Notes: generated from the sequence alone by a model not told the origin. A stretch of 47,315 bases of DNA from RGIG995 sp045635765 (GCA_045635765.1 JAZTWH010000070.1:1-47315); one strand, 5' to 3'. Positions 7,705-15,294 are shown, numbered from the stretch's first letter. Translations and numbers: made by a program.

Positions 7705-7766
7705 AAAACTTTTCAAAACATTTTTAGTAATTTTCGTTACTTAACTTCGATGGGGAAGAATACGAT

Positions 7767-7799
7767 AAAAAAACGACAAGCTAGCCTTGCCGTTTTTTT
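7767..7799 (-). terminator. Terminator after degV
   Basis: CGaCAAG (7774-7780) pairs with CTTGcCG (7786-7792) around one mismatch, flanked by a run of seven A (7767-7773) and eight T (7793-7800). Read on the minus strand it is a hairpin followed by TTTTTTTATC, directly after the degV stop. Confidence 0.8.
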
Positions 7800-7802
7800 T
7801 CC

Positions 7803-8648
7803 CTATTTTTTTTGAAAGAAAGCTGCGGCTACGGCTCCGGGGCCTGCATGGGTTCCGATGATGCTTCCAATTTGGGTTTTGTGAAGTTCTTCTAAGTTTC
7901 CTTCCCACAGATGACGGCTGTCTTCTACATATTTTTTGAGAAAAACATCCGTAATTCCCGTGTAGCCGAGTAGGACGGGCTTTGAAAAATCAATTCCACC
8001 GCAATCCTGAATTTGTTTTACAAGAAGATTGTTTCCTTGCTTTGAGCCCCGGGCTTTCCCAAGCATATGGATGGATCCGTCTTTTACAGAAAGCACGGGT
8101 TTAATAGAAAGCAAGCCTCCGGCGAAGGCAGCAGCACCGGAAATTCGTCCTCCCTTTTTTAAATATTCCAGCGTGTCAAGGGTGGCGATGATAATAACCT
8201 TGTTACGCTCTTCGATAAGCTTTTCTGCAATTTCGTGGGCGGATCGACCCTCGTGTACCCACTTTAATGCAAGTTCGGCAAGAATCCCGATGCCGATGGC
8301 GACGGTTCCGGAATCTACTACGGTGATTTTTTCCGGAAAATCCTCTGCCGCAATGACTGCACTTTGATACGTCCCTGATAATTGCCGTGAGACGGTGAGA
8401 ACTACTGCCTCATCTCCTTGTTCAACAATCGATTGAAATGCCTTGTGGAAGTCATTAGGATTTGCCTGGCTTGTTTTCGGTAAAACATCGCTTTCAATCA
8501 GTTTTTCATAAAATTTTTGGCGGTCGATGGTAACTCCGTCAATAAATTCTTCTTCGTCAAATCGCAAGGTCAAAGGCACTACGGTGAATTGATCCCGAAG
8601 ATGCTCCGCGACATCGGAGGTGGAGTCAAGAATAATTTTAACACTCAT
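7803..8648 (-). CDS. DegV family (FakB-like) fatty-acid-binding protein
   Basis: A 281-residue DegV-family protein. Family members bind a fatty acid and, as FakB subunits, present it to the kinase FakA for acyl-phosphate formation. Seen motifs: an opening ILDSTSDV, the TSQ lipid-contact motif near residue 60, VVDSGTVAIGIGILAEL, LEYLKKGGRISG, and a C-terminal GTHAGPGA containing the conserved His of the carboxylate site. Length is typical. It starts 2 bases after the marR stop, with the ribosome site AAAGGAA inside marR's end, so the two are cotranscribed. No fakA is in this window. Pairing with a MarR regulator suggests lipid-responsive control, which is an inference. Confidence 0.9.
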   Translation of the reverse strand: MSVKIILDSTSDVAEHLRDQFTVVPLTLRFDEEEFIDGVTIDRQKFYEKLIESDVLPKTSQANPNDFHKAFQSIVEQGDEAVVLTVSRQLSGTYQSAVIAAEDFPEKITVVDSGTVAIGIGILAELALKWVHEGRSAHEIAEKLIEERNKVIIIATLDTLEYLKKGGRISGAAAFAGGLLSIKPVLSVKDGSIHMLGKARGSKQGNNLLVKQIQDCGGIDFSKPVLLGYTGITDVFLKKYVEDSRHLWEGNLEELHKTQIGSIIGTHAGPGAVAAAFFQKK

Positions 8649-8650
8649 AA

Positions 8651-9118
8651 TCAGAATTCCTTTCTTTGTTGCTTTTCGGTTGCTAATCCATTGGTCCCCA
8701 TGGATTGGAGATTTTTTGCAATAATGTCAATTGATCTGTAAAAAAGAGCACGCTGCTCTTCGGTCAGGCCGGATCCTGCACGATCCACCGCCAAGGAAGC
8801 ACGATCGCAAACAAATTCCGCAGCCGTTTTCCCTTTCTCTGTCAAGAGAAGTCTGGTGCGGTAGTGAGTTCCTTCTTTGCGAATTAAATTCATCTGCTCC
8901 AGTTCCGCAACAGCACGGGAGACGGCCGCCTTATTTTTTTCGCAAATTTCCGAAAGGCGTGCGGCAGTAATCCCTTCGGAGTGCTTTTGCATTGCTACAA
9001 GGTATACTGCGTAAGAGCCCTTTAGACCGTATTTTTCCATTTCTTCCGTCGTAATTCGATGCAGATTTCTTGAGATTCCCGAAATAACGGATACAAATCG
9101 CTCAAATCGATCAAGCAT
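8651..9118 (-). CDS. MarR family transcriptional regulator
   Basis: A 155-residue winged-helix MarR regulator. The helix-turn-helix and wing lie at about residues 50-105: GITAARLSEICEKNKAAVSR, then AVAELEQMNLIRKEG and THYRTRLLLTEKGK. The dimerisation helices are at both ends. The start at 9118 (ATG, preceded by AAAGGAG) was chosen because the longer frame to 9214 would begin upstream of the promoter. A perfect 12-bp-arm palindrome covers its promoter, so it very probably represses itself and the downstream degV. The ligand is unknown; fatty acid or acyl carrier is plausible given degV, by analogy with FabT. Confidence 0.9.
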   Translation of the reverse strand: MLDRFERFVSVISGISRNLHRITTEEMEKYGLKGSYAVYLVAMQKHSEGITAARLSEICEKNKAAVSRAVAELEQMNLIRKEGTHYRTRLLLTEKGKTAAEFVCDRASLAVDRAGSGLTEEQRALFYRSIDIIAKNLQSMGTNGLATEKQQRKEF

Positions 9119-9163
9119 GGTAATAACGCTCCTTTGAACAGTAAGGTTTAAAATGTCATATTT

Positions 9164-9199
9164 ATTATACTTCATAGATGTTGACTTGTCAACATCTAT
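9164..9199 (-). promoter_or_regulatory. marR-degV promoter with palindromic operator
   Basis: On the minus strand TTGACA (plus 9187-9192), a 17-bp spacer and TATAAT (plus 9164-9169) form a consensus promoter. A perfect palindrome, ATAGATGTTGAC (9174-9185) and GTCAACATCTAT (9188-9199) with a 2-base centre, covers the -35 box and most of the spacer. It is a typical MarR dimer operator in both size and place. Confidence 0.88.
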
Positions 9200-9243
9200 A
9201 TTAAAAAAATACAAAAAATTTGAAATTGATCTTTTAAACTAGG

Positions 9244-9279
9244 AAGAGAAGGCTCCTTTGTTTGAGCCTTCTCTTTTTT
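9244..9279 (+). terminator. 12-bp hairpin with plus-strand T-run
   Basis: AAGAGAAGGCTC (9244-9255) pairs with GAGCCTTCTCTT (9264-9275), followed by TTTT (9276-9279). The T-run is on the plus strand, although no plus-strand gene precedes it. It follows the trmL stop on the minus strand, where the stem lacks a good T-tract. It may end trmL transcripts anyway or block antisense transcription into trmL. Confidence 0.6.
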
Positions 9280-9312
9280 ACAAAATATTGAGTTTTTGTC
9301 CTCTTAATCGTC

Positions 9313-9807
9313 TTAATCGGGCCGTCCGGTCAGTTCCCCTCGGTCCGAAAGATCCGGATATTCCAGTTGTCGCAAAGCCTCGTAAAGGGCGATAGCAACG
9401 GAATTGGAGAGGTTGAGGCTTCGGACGAATCCACGCATTGGAATCCGAATACATCGGTCGTAATGTTCCTTCAGTAACGGTTCGGGAAGCCCGTGACTTT
9501 CTTTCCCAAACACAAAATAAATATCTTTATCCGCGGGATAACACACGTCGCTATGACATACTTGTCCTTTGGTAGAGCAGAAATAAAAATCCCCTTGATT
9601 CTTTTCTATAAAATGCTCCCAGTCCGGGTACGTGGTCACTGTCAGATATTGCCAATAATCCAGCCCGGCCCGTCGAATGCTTCTTTCGCTTAATTCAAAA
9701 CCCAAGGGCTCTATCAGATGCAAATGTGCTCCCGTTACCGCACAGGTTCTGGAAATATTCCCAGTGTTTTGCGGAATTTCAGGCTCGTAAAGAACAATGT
9801 GAATCAT
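9313..9807 (-). CDS. trmL: tRNA (cytidine/uridine-34-2'-O)-methyltransferase TrmL
   Basis: A 164-residue SPOUT-class methyltransferase that 2'-O-methylates the wobble nucleotide 34 of tRNA-Leu isoacceptors. The family pattern is complete: N-terminal LYEPEIPQNTGNISRTC, central VFGKESHGLP, and C-terminal IPMRGFVRSLNLSNSVAIA, which form the trefoil-knot S-adenosylmethionine site. Length is typical. The start has GTGGAG seven bases upstream. It is separated from tRNA-Arg by a terminator and appears to be a single-gene unit, though I found no convincing promoter in the short gap. Confidence 0.93.
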   Translation of the reverse strand: MIHIVLYEPEIPQNTGNISRTCAVTGAHLHLIEPLGFELSERSIRRAGLDYWQYLTVTTYPDWEHFIEKNQGDFYFCSTKGQVCHSDVCYPADKDIYFVFGKESHGLPEPLLKEHYDRCIRIPMRGFVRSLNLSNSVAIALYEALRQLEYPDLSDRGELTGRPD

Positions 9808-9880
9808 AACAACTCCACAACAGAGGAAGGATTAGACAAAATGTACACGAAAAACTTCCTCAAGATTATTAACTCTACAA

Positions 9881-9909
9881 AAAAGACCAAGTCAACGACT
9901 TGGTCTTTT
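9881..9909 (-). terminator. Terminator after tRNA-Arg
   Basis: AAAAGACCAAGTC (9881-9893) and GACTTGGTCTTTT (9897-9909) form a perfect 13-bp stem with a 3-base loop. Read on the minus strand it ends in a T-run immediately after the tRNA CCA. Confidence 0.88.
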
Positions 9910-9910
9910 G

Positions 9911-9987
9911 TGGTGCGACGCAAGGGACTCGAACCCCTGACCTACTGGTTCGTAGCCAGTCACTCTATCCAGCTGAGCTAGCATCGC
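9911..9987 (-). tRNA. tRNA-Arg(ACG)
   Basis: A 77-base tRNA on the minus strand. The acceptor GCGATGC pairs with GCGTCGC (one G-T), with discriminator A and an encoded CCA (plus 9911-9913). The anticodon stem ACTGG/CCAGT encloses the loop CTACGAA, giving anticodon ACG; A34 would be edited to inosine by TadA to read CGU/CGC/CGA. Confidence 0.96.
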
Positions 9988-10003
9988 ATTTTTCAGCCAA
10001 ATA

Positions 10004-10032
10004 ATAATACCACATTTTACGAAGAAAATCAA
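10004..10032 (-). promoter_or_regulatory. Promoter of tRNA-Arg
   Basis: On the minus strand TTGATT (plus 10027-10032), a 17-bp spacer and TATTAT (plus 10004-10009), ending 16 bases ahead of the tRNA 5' end. Confidence 0.8.
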
Positions 10033-10104
10033 GTCATTTTTGCTAAAGTTTACATTTTGTTCAAAAAAAATGTTTTTAAATTGTTCCCGAATCCATCCAG
10101 ATGC

Positions 10105-10133
10105 TTGACGGCCGGAAAGAATTATGCTATAAT
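10105..10133 (+). promoter_or_regulatory. Sigma-A promoter of coaW
   Basis: TTGACG (10105-10110), 17-bp spacer, TATAAT (10128-10133). Its position rules out the upstream in-frame start at 10057 for the pantothenate kinase. Confidence 0.88.
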
Positions 10134-10194
10134 ATATATTCAGTACATGATAGATACAATGATTTTGCGGATTTTTGGAAAGGATGACTCCATA

Positions 10195-11007
10195 ATGATA
10201 ACCCTTGGAATTGACGTAGGTGGTAGCAATACGAAAATAATCGGTCTTCGGGATGGAATTCCCATGGAACCCATTCACGTTCGTGCTACCGACCCCATTA
10301 CCTCGGTGTTTGGTGCTTTGGGCAAGTATATTAGTGTGAATAATCTTACCCTGACGGATATTTCCCGGATCATGGTTACTGGAGTGGGCAGTTCCTATTT
10401 GCACGAGGATATTTACGGCATCCCCACAGAGCAAGTCGGAGAGCTCGTATCGGTAGGGAAGGGCGGTCTTTACCTTTCAAATTTGGAAAAAGCCGTCGTG
10501 ATCAGTCTCGGAACCGGGACGGCCTTCGTGAATGCTTCCAAGGATTCCGTTTCCCACATGGGAGGAACGGGGGTTGGCGGCGGTACGGTTTTGGGCCTTT
10601 CCTCGAAATTGCTGAACGTTCGCAGCTTCGACAGTATTCTCGATCTGGCCAATCAAGGGGACTTGTCCCAAGTGGATCTTACCATCGGAGATATTAGTAA
10701 ATCCGACGTGTCCAACATGTCCTCCGGAACTACGGCGTCGAATTTCGGTAAGATTTCCGATTCCACCTCAACCGCAGATATTGCAGCTGGAATTCTGAAC
10801 ATGGTATTTCAAACGGTTGGCCTTATGGCCGTATTTAATGCGAAGATTGCCAATACCAATGACGTTGTCGTGTGCGGACGTCTTGCGGAGGCTCCCCATT
10901 GCATGGAGACGTTGCAGGGGATTCACGCACTCCATGGAGTGAACTTCATCATTCCCCCCAATGCGGAATTCGCTACGGCTCTGGGGGCTGCTCTTTCTGC
11001 GAACTGA
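10195..11007 (+). CDS. coaW: Type II pantothenate kinase
   Basis: A 270-residue type II pantothenate kinase (acetate/sugar-kinase-like fold, eukaryotic/Staphylococcus CoaW type). It phosphorylates pantothenate, the first step of CoA synthesis. Motifs: N-terminal phosphate loop LGIDVGGSNTKIIGL, VVISLGTGTAFVN, HMGGTGVGGGTVLGL, and C-terminal VVCGRLAEAP. Start ATG 10195 follows GGAAAGG and lies 62 bases downstream of the promoter; the length then equals the usual CoaW size. coaE, the last step of the pathway, is at 17345. Bacterial type II enzymes are commonly insensitive to CoA feedback, a family property not testable here. Confidence 0.92.
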   Translation: MITLGIDVGGSNTKIIGLRDGIPMEPIHVRATDPITSVFGALGKYISVNNLTLTDISRIMVTGVGSSYLHEDIYGIPTEQVGELVSVGKGGLYLSNLEKAVVISLGTGTAFVNASKDSVSHMGGTGVGGGTVLGLSSKLLNVRSFDSILDLANQGDLSQVDLTIGDISKSDVSNMSSGTTASNFGKISDSTSTADIAAGILNMVFQTVGLMAVFNAKIANTNDVVVCGRLAEAPHCMETLQGIHALHGVNFIIPPNAEFATALGAALSAN

Positions 11008-11036
11008 TAATATCCCGGAAGCGTTTTTCATAGAAT
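11008..11036 (+). promoter_or_regulatory. Possible sigma-E (mother-cell) promoter of ylbJ
   Basis: TAATATC (11008-11014), a 14-bp spacer and CATAGAAT (11029-11036) match the sigma-E consensus (KMATATT, 14-15 bp, CATACANT) with one mismatch in each box. The -35 box starts on the base after the coaW stop codon. A start near 11043 precedes GGAGGAG (11052-11058). Confidence 0.6.
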
Positions 11037-11067
11037 AGGACAGACTCGTTTGGAGGAGTTTTTGTCT

Positions 11068-12093
11068 ATGAAACGCTTTTCGGTTTATCTGTTGCTATTA
11101 TTTACCGTATCCCTGTTTATTTTGTTTCTTTGTTCTCCGGATACAGTGCAGAGAACTGCCTATGAGAGTATTCTTTTTTGCTCTGCAGCGGTCATTCCCT
11201 CCTTGTTTCCGGGGTTTGTTTTGTCTGACTTAATTATTGGGCTATCCTCGGGAAAACGCCTTGGAACGTGCCAGCTGTTTTCTTCCCTCTTCTGCCTTCC
11301 ATCGGCCTGTATTCGTTGTTGGATCATTGGTTTGCTTGCAGGATTTCCCGCCGCGGCCGGCTGTGCGACCCAAATGGTACGCTCGGGAGAAATTACAAAG
11401 AATGACGGAGAACGTTGCCTGGCATTTACCAACAATCCGGGAATAGTATTTGTAGTCTGTGCCGTAGGAAGCGGTGTTTTTGGAAGTTTTGTAATTGGGT
11501 TCTATCTTTGGGCCATTCAAACGATAGCGGCCCTTTTGGTTGGGATCTTAATGGCGAATCCCCGAAACAAGGACCTTGCTTCAAAAAATTCTTCAGCCTC
11601 CCCGGTGATGTTCCGAACCGCTTTCCCAAAGTCAGTCGTATCATCGGTGACTGCAGTTCTTAATATTTGCGGGTTTATTGTTTTTTTCCGCGTTTTGATC
11701 GCGGTATTGACGGCCACCGTTCCGCTGAATTCTTTTAAGGCCGTGTTGTCGGGATTGCTGGAAATTACTTGCGGAATGTCATTTTTTGAGGAATTTTCTC
11801 TCCCTGCGGCGATTTTTGCGTCTCTGATGCTCGGGTGGTCCGGATTTTCGGTTCATTTTCAAATCTTAAACGTCATTTCCTCCGCAGAACTCTCCGCGAA
11901 GTATTATTTCCCGGGAAAAGTTTTGCAGGCCGTATTTTCGGCCGGCATTGCCCGTCTAACGTACCCTATCTTATTTGATTTTCTTCCGTTCCCGGGGATT
12001 CTGTTGACCGCTGCGTGTATTATGCTTTTGTTTTTGTTTGTTTTTGGAATTCGGTTCCGAAAGGAGTATCTTTATGGAAAACAAGGATTATAA
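11068..12093 (+). CDS. ylbJ: Sporulation integral membrane protein YlbJ
   Basis: A 341-residue polytopic membrane protein of the YlbJ/nucleoside-recognition (Gate) domain group. Characteristic stretches are AAVIPSLFPGFVLSDLIIG near the N-terminus, GLLAGFPAAAGCATQMVRSG, and CLAFTNNPGIVFVVCAVGSG; a second Gate-like half follows. In B. subtilis ylbJ is expressed in the mother cell under sigma-E and is needed for heat-resistant spores. Start ATG 11068 has GGAGGAG nine bases upstream; a longer TTG-initiated frame would begin within that site. The end overlaps the HelD-like gene by 20 bp. Confidence 0.85.
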   Translation: MKRFSVYLLLLFTVSLFILFLCSPDTVQRTAYESILFCSAAVIPSLFPGFVLSDLIIGLSSGKRLGTCQLFSSLFCLPSACIRCWIIGLLAGFPAAAGCATQMVRSGEITKNDGERCLAFTNNPGIVFVVCAVGSGVFGSFVIGFYLWAIQTIAALLVGILMANPRNKDLASKNSSASPVMFRTAFPKSVVSSVTAVLNICGFIVFFRVLIAVLTATVPLNSFKAVLSGLLEITCGMSFFEEFSLPAAIFASLMLGWSGFSVHFQILNVISSAELSAKYYFPGKVLQAVFSAGIARLTYPILFDFLPFPGILLTAACIMLLFLFVFGIRFRKEYLYGKQGL

Positions 12094-14221
12094 ACAAGAA
12101 AAACAACGACTGGATTATGTTCTTGATTATATTGACAACTCGCTGTTTTCCGAATCCCCCAATGAAGCAAATCTCCGTCAATACATTATTGAGGAGCGAA
12201 AACGAATTTGGGACGATTACAGTAACAATCCCGATAACGTAGAGTTGATGCAAGCCAATCAAACTCTCGAAATGGATACGGAACGGTACTTCCGTATTAA
12301 GGACAAGCTACATTTTCTTGAACAAATGCGATCCTCTCCATACTTTGCAAGGATTGACTTTAGGGAAGAAGGGGAATCGGACCCGGAATCCTTTTACATT
12401 GGGTCTCTCTCTTTGATTGACAGTCGCACTTATGAGGTTCTCATCTGCGACTGGCGTGCAGACATTGCCTCGTTATTCTACGATGCAACCATCGGGCCCG
12501 CACAGTATAAATGCCAGGCCGGTGTTATCCAAGGGGATATTTCTCTTCGCCGTCAAATTAAGATTGAAGACGCAGAATTGAAGTATGTTTTTGATAACGG
12601 TATTAACATTACGGACCCCGTTTTGATGGAGGAGCTGGGACGGTCGGGCGACGCGAAATTAAAAACCGTCATCAATACCATTCAGAGGGAGCAGAATCAG
12701 GTTATCCGTGATTTAAATGCGGAAGTTCTGCTTGTCCAGGGCTCCGCCGGAAGCGGAAAAACCTCTGTCGCATTGCACCGAATTGCCTTTCTGCTGTACC
12801 GACTCCGGGATTCTTTAACTTCACAAAATATTATTATTTTTTCGCCCAGCGAGGTGTTTTCCGCATATATCGCCGACGTGCTGCCGGAATTGGGGGAAGA
12901 AAATGCCGTTCGCTCGGATTTCTATCATTTCTTTGCGGACTTGGAGTCTCCGATTCATTATTGTGACCGTTCGGAACAAATTGAGGTACTACTGAAAAGT
13001 AAGGATCCGTTTTTGCGAAAAATGATTCGGGAAAAAGGGTCAAAACAATTTGCGGAATCTTTGGCTGAATATTATCGGCTCCGTATGAATACCTTTCAGA
13101 TTCAGGAAGATATTACCTGTTTTGATGAGGTTTTGGCGACTGCGGAGGAAATCAAGGGCTGGTTTTTTGAGGACTATTCCGGTTATTCTCCTGCACAACG
13201 GGCCGGAAAAATTATTACCCGACTCCAGGATCGTGCCGAAGATCGAAAAGAAGAAATTTGTCATGCTTTCTTGGACGAAGCGACCCAACATGGAATTATT
13301 GCCTATACGGACGAAGAAAAAGCCGAGCAGTGTCGGGAAATGTGGGATTCCTGCATGGCGGAAGTTGCAGATAAAGCCACAAAACTACTTCTTTTGCCGG
13401 AAAACGGCGTATATTTAGACTTTTTAAAAGAATTTCATTCCGACTTTTACGATTATTCCGAAAAACTGTTTCGGCAAGGAATCGTGCCTTATGAAGACTT
13501 ACTTTGCCTTTCTTGGTTGAAGTTTTTGTCGGGGACGATTGCACCCATGCGGGCGGTCAAGCAGGTTGTTGTAGATGAGGCCCAGGAATATCCGGAGCTG
13601 ATTTATCTGTTGATTGCTGGAATTTTCCCCTCTGCCCGATTTACAATTCTCGGCGATATTGCTCAGCAGGTGGACTGCAAGATTCCGTCCATTTCATCCA
13701 TTGCGTCTTGTTTTCCCGAGAAGAAGAGCATTTCCAATTTTATTTTGAATAAAAGTTACCGTTCCACCCACGAAATCAACGAATTTGCCAATCGGTTCCG
13801 CAATGGAGATTCGGACGTCCGCATGATGGAGCGACATGGAAATGAACCGAAGATTCTTCCCTTTACCGATTCCGTATCGCAGATTAAAGAAACGGTTGCG
13901 GGGTATCGGGCCCGTGGACACAGGACGAACATGATTCTTTGCCGTACTCAACAGGAATGTGACGAACTGTACCAAAAACTATTGCACGAAATACCCATCG
14001 TTCGGATGCGTTCTTTTGATTCCTTTACTCCGGGAACGACTGCTATTTTGCCGATTTATCTGTCCAAAGGACTGGAGGCGGACGGTGTTATTATCGCAGG
14101 TGTTTCAGAGGATTGGTCGACGGAAGAAGATCGAAACTTGCTGTACGTTGCGGCAACCCGGGCGTTGCATGAACTGACCGTTTTCACAAAGGGATCCCAG
14201 GTTGAACTGTTGAATTTCTAA
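12074..14221 (+). CDS. HelD-like superfamily 1 helicase
   Basis: A 715-residue UvrD-related ATPase with the build of HelD, the Gram-positive factor that binds RNA polymerase and removes it from stalled complexes. The N-terminal 120 residues are charged and probably a coiled coil (KDYKQEKQRLDYVLDYIDN and onward). QREQNQVIRDL precedes Walker A, GSAGSGKT (about 223-230). The Walker B equivalent VVDEAQEYPE is near 498, and the C-terminal helicase motifs SKGLEADGVII and LLYVAATRALHELTVF are present. The start ATG 12074 has AAAGGAG upstream and overlaps ylbJ by 20 bp. The stop overlaps the stop of the convergent sigK. It could instead be a DNA helicase of the same superfamily. Confidence 0.82.
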   Translation: MENKDYKQEKQRLDYVLDYIDNSLFSESPNEANLRQYIIEERKRIWDDYSNNPDNVELMQANQTLEMDTERYFRIKDKLHFLEQMRSSPYFARIDFREEGESDPESFYIGSLSLIDSRTYEVLICDWRADIASLFYDATIGPAQYKCQAGVIQGDISLRRQIKIEDAELKYVFDNGINITDPVLMEELGRSGDAKLKTVINTIQREQNQVIRDLNAEVLLVQGSAGSGKTSVALHRIAFLLYRLRDSLTSQNIIIFSPSEVFSAYIADVLPELGEENAVRSDFYHFFADLESPIHYCDRSEQIEVLLKSKDPFLRKMIREKGSKQFAESLAEYYRLRMNTFQIQEDITCFDEVLATAEEIKGWFFEDYSGYSPAQRAGKIITRLQDRAEDRKEEICHAFLDEATQHGIIAYTDEEKAEQCREMWDSCMAEVADKATKLLLLPENGVYLDFLKEFHSDFYDYSEKLFRQGIVPYEDLLCLSWLKFLSGTIAPMRAVKQVVVDEAQEYPELIYLLIAGIFPSARFTILGDIAQQVDCKIPSISSIASCFPEKKSISNFILNKSYRSTHEINEFANRFRNGDSDVRMMERHGNEPKILPFTDSVSQIKETVAGYRARGHRTNMILCRTQQECDELYQKLLHEIPIVRMRSFDSFTPGTTAILPIYLSKGLEADGVIIAGVSEDWSTEEDRNLLYVAATRALHELTVFTKGSQVELLNF

Positions 14222-14898
14222 TCCGTTTCGCAATCGGCAAGAGCGTCCTTAAGCTTTAATAGGGCACTCTTTTCAATTCGTGATACGTAGGAACGGGAAA
14301 TCCCTAAAACGATGGCTGTTTCCCGTTGGGTTTTTGGGGGTTCGCAAAGCCCGTATCGTAAGCGAACTACCGTTTTTTCTCTGGAATCCAGGACTTTTTC
14401 GATGGCAGAAAGAAGCTTGGTGGCTCGCATATTGCGATATACGTCATCCAGGATGGTATCTTCTTGTGCAACGACGTCCATAAAAGAAAGAGCGTTTCCA
14501 TCCTTATCCGTGTCTATTTCCTCGTGAATAGAAACGTCGTTCGCACATTTCCGAAGACTTCGAAAATGCATCAGAATTTCATTTTCAATACAACGGGAAA
14601 CATAGGTAGCAAGGCGAATTTTCTTTTCACTTCGGAAACTGTCGATACCCTTGATTAAGCCTACGGTCCCGATGGAAATCAGATCGTCTTGTTCATCGGA
14701 AGATGCGTAGTACTTTTTGACAATATGAGCCACTAAACGCATATTCCGTTCAATTAGAATTTCTCGGGCTTGCCGATCACCGTTCTTCATTTTCTTTAAA
14801 TATTCCGCTTCCTTTTCCTCTGTCAGCGGCTGCTGAAAGGATCCCGCGTTGCGGATGTGCAAAACAAGATAAAAAAGATGAAATGGTAAATGAAACAT
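14218..14898 (-). CDS. sigK: Sporulation sigma factor SigK, undisrupted
   Basis: A 226-residue sigma-70 family factor matching sigma-K, the late mother-cell sigma factor. The conserved pattern after the pro-region, FQQPLTEEKEAEYL, is followed by region 2 (LVAHIVKKYY, DDLISIGTVGLIKGIDSF, ATYVSRCIENEILMHFR) and region 4 (REKTVVRLRYGL, ISRSYVSRIEKSALLKLKDA). The gene is continuous, with no skin-like interruption. Upstream of the conserved block is a short hydrophobic stretch (residues 2-15) that could be an inhibitory pro-sequence, about seven residues shorter than in B. subtilis. The start is well supported by GGGGAGG, seven bases from the ATG. No clear sigma-E promoter was found upstream. It is convergent with the HelD-like gene. 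Confidence 0.92.
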   Translation of the reverse strand: MFHLPFHLFYLVLHIRNAGSFQQPLTEEKEAEYLKKMKNGDRQAREILIERNMRLVAHIVKKYYASSDEQDDLISIGTVGLIKGIDSFRSEKKIRLATYVSRCIENEILMHFRSLRKCANDVSIHEEIDTDKDGNALSFMDVVAQEDTILDDVYRNMRATKLLSAIEKVLDSREKTVVRLRYGLCEPPKTQRETAIVLGISRSYVSRIEKSALLKLKDALADCETD

Positions 14899-15032
14899 AA
14901 CAAAACCTCCCCAGCATACATTCTGAAAAAATATATGCAGAGGAGGGTTGTCTGTTTTCTCAATTTTATATTTTGAATGTCAAAACTCTGTGTGTAAGCC
15001 CCTTATTCATCATAACGCAAATCGTATAAAAT

Positions 15033-15062
15033 AAAAACCGTCGACCTGCGTCGACGGTTTTT
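15033..15062 (-). terminator. Terminator after tRNA-Lys
   Basis: AAAAACCGTCGAC (15033-15045) and GTCGACGGTTTTT (15050-15062) form a perfect 13-bp stem with loop CTGC. On the minus strand it begins in the tRNA CCA and ends with a T-run, ATTTTAT continuing. The space between it and sigK (14899-15032) shows nothing else certain. Confidence 0.88.
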
Positions 15063-15137
15063 GGTGATCCACTGGGGATTCGAACCCCAGACCCCTTGAT
15101 TAAAAGTCAAGTGCTCTACCGACTGAGCTAGTGGATC
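15062..15137 (-). tRNA. tRNA-Lys(TTT)
   Basis: A 76-base tRNA on the minus strand. The acceptor arms GATCCAC/GTGGATC pair fully, with discriminator A and an encoded CCA (plus 15062-15064). The anticodon stem CTTGA/TCAAG encloses the loop CTTTTAA, giving anticodon TTT. U36-A37 makes it a substrate for t6A synthesis, the pathway started by the TsaC encoded at 16330. Confidence 0.96.
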
Positions 15138-15154
15138 GCTTCAGTTACCGGAAT

Positions 15155-15183
15155 ATTATATCAAATTTTAGAATCTTTGTCAA
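15155..15183 (-). promoter_or_regulatory. Sigma-A promoter of tRNA-Lys
   Basis: On the minus strand TTGACA (plus 15178-15183), 17-bp spacer, TATAAT (plus 15155-15160); a perfect consensus. Confidence 0.93.
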
Positions 15184-15265
15184 GGCTATATGTGTAAACT
15201 TTTTGAAAACAATCTCCATTTTCCGTTGGTACTGGAAATTTTTTTTGTAAAATGAGAAAAAAGGG

Positions 15266-15294
15266 TTGAAATTAAAATATACATATGGTATAAT
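15266..15294 (+). promoter_or_regulatory. Sigma-A promoter of the CPBP-tsaC-coaE-M18 operon
   Basis: TTGAAA (15266-15271), 17-bp spacer, TATAAT (15289-15294), with the first start codon at 15328. No other promoter is visible before 19266. Confidence 0.88.

Noticed and set aside
10177..10190. GGAAAGGATGACTC shared by the coaW leader and the GT2 leader (32487-32500)
   Set aside because: A few 14-base matches are expected by chance in a window this size, and both contain a ribosome site; no structure supports a common element.
9892..10434. 180-codon minus-strand frame
   Set aside because: It covers tRNA-Arg, two promoters and the antisense of coaW; it has no ribosome site and no family features.
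14899..14940. Possible sigma-E promoter for sigK (CATATATT on the minus strand, plus 14930-14937)
   Set aside because: No acceptable -35 box 14-15 bp upstream; not enough to call.
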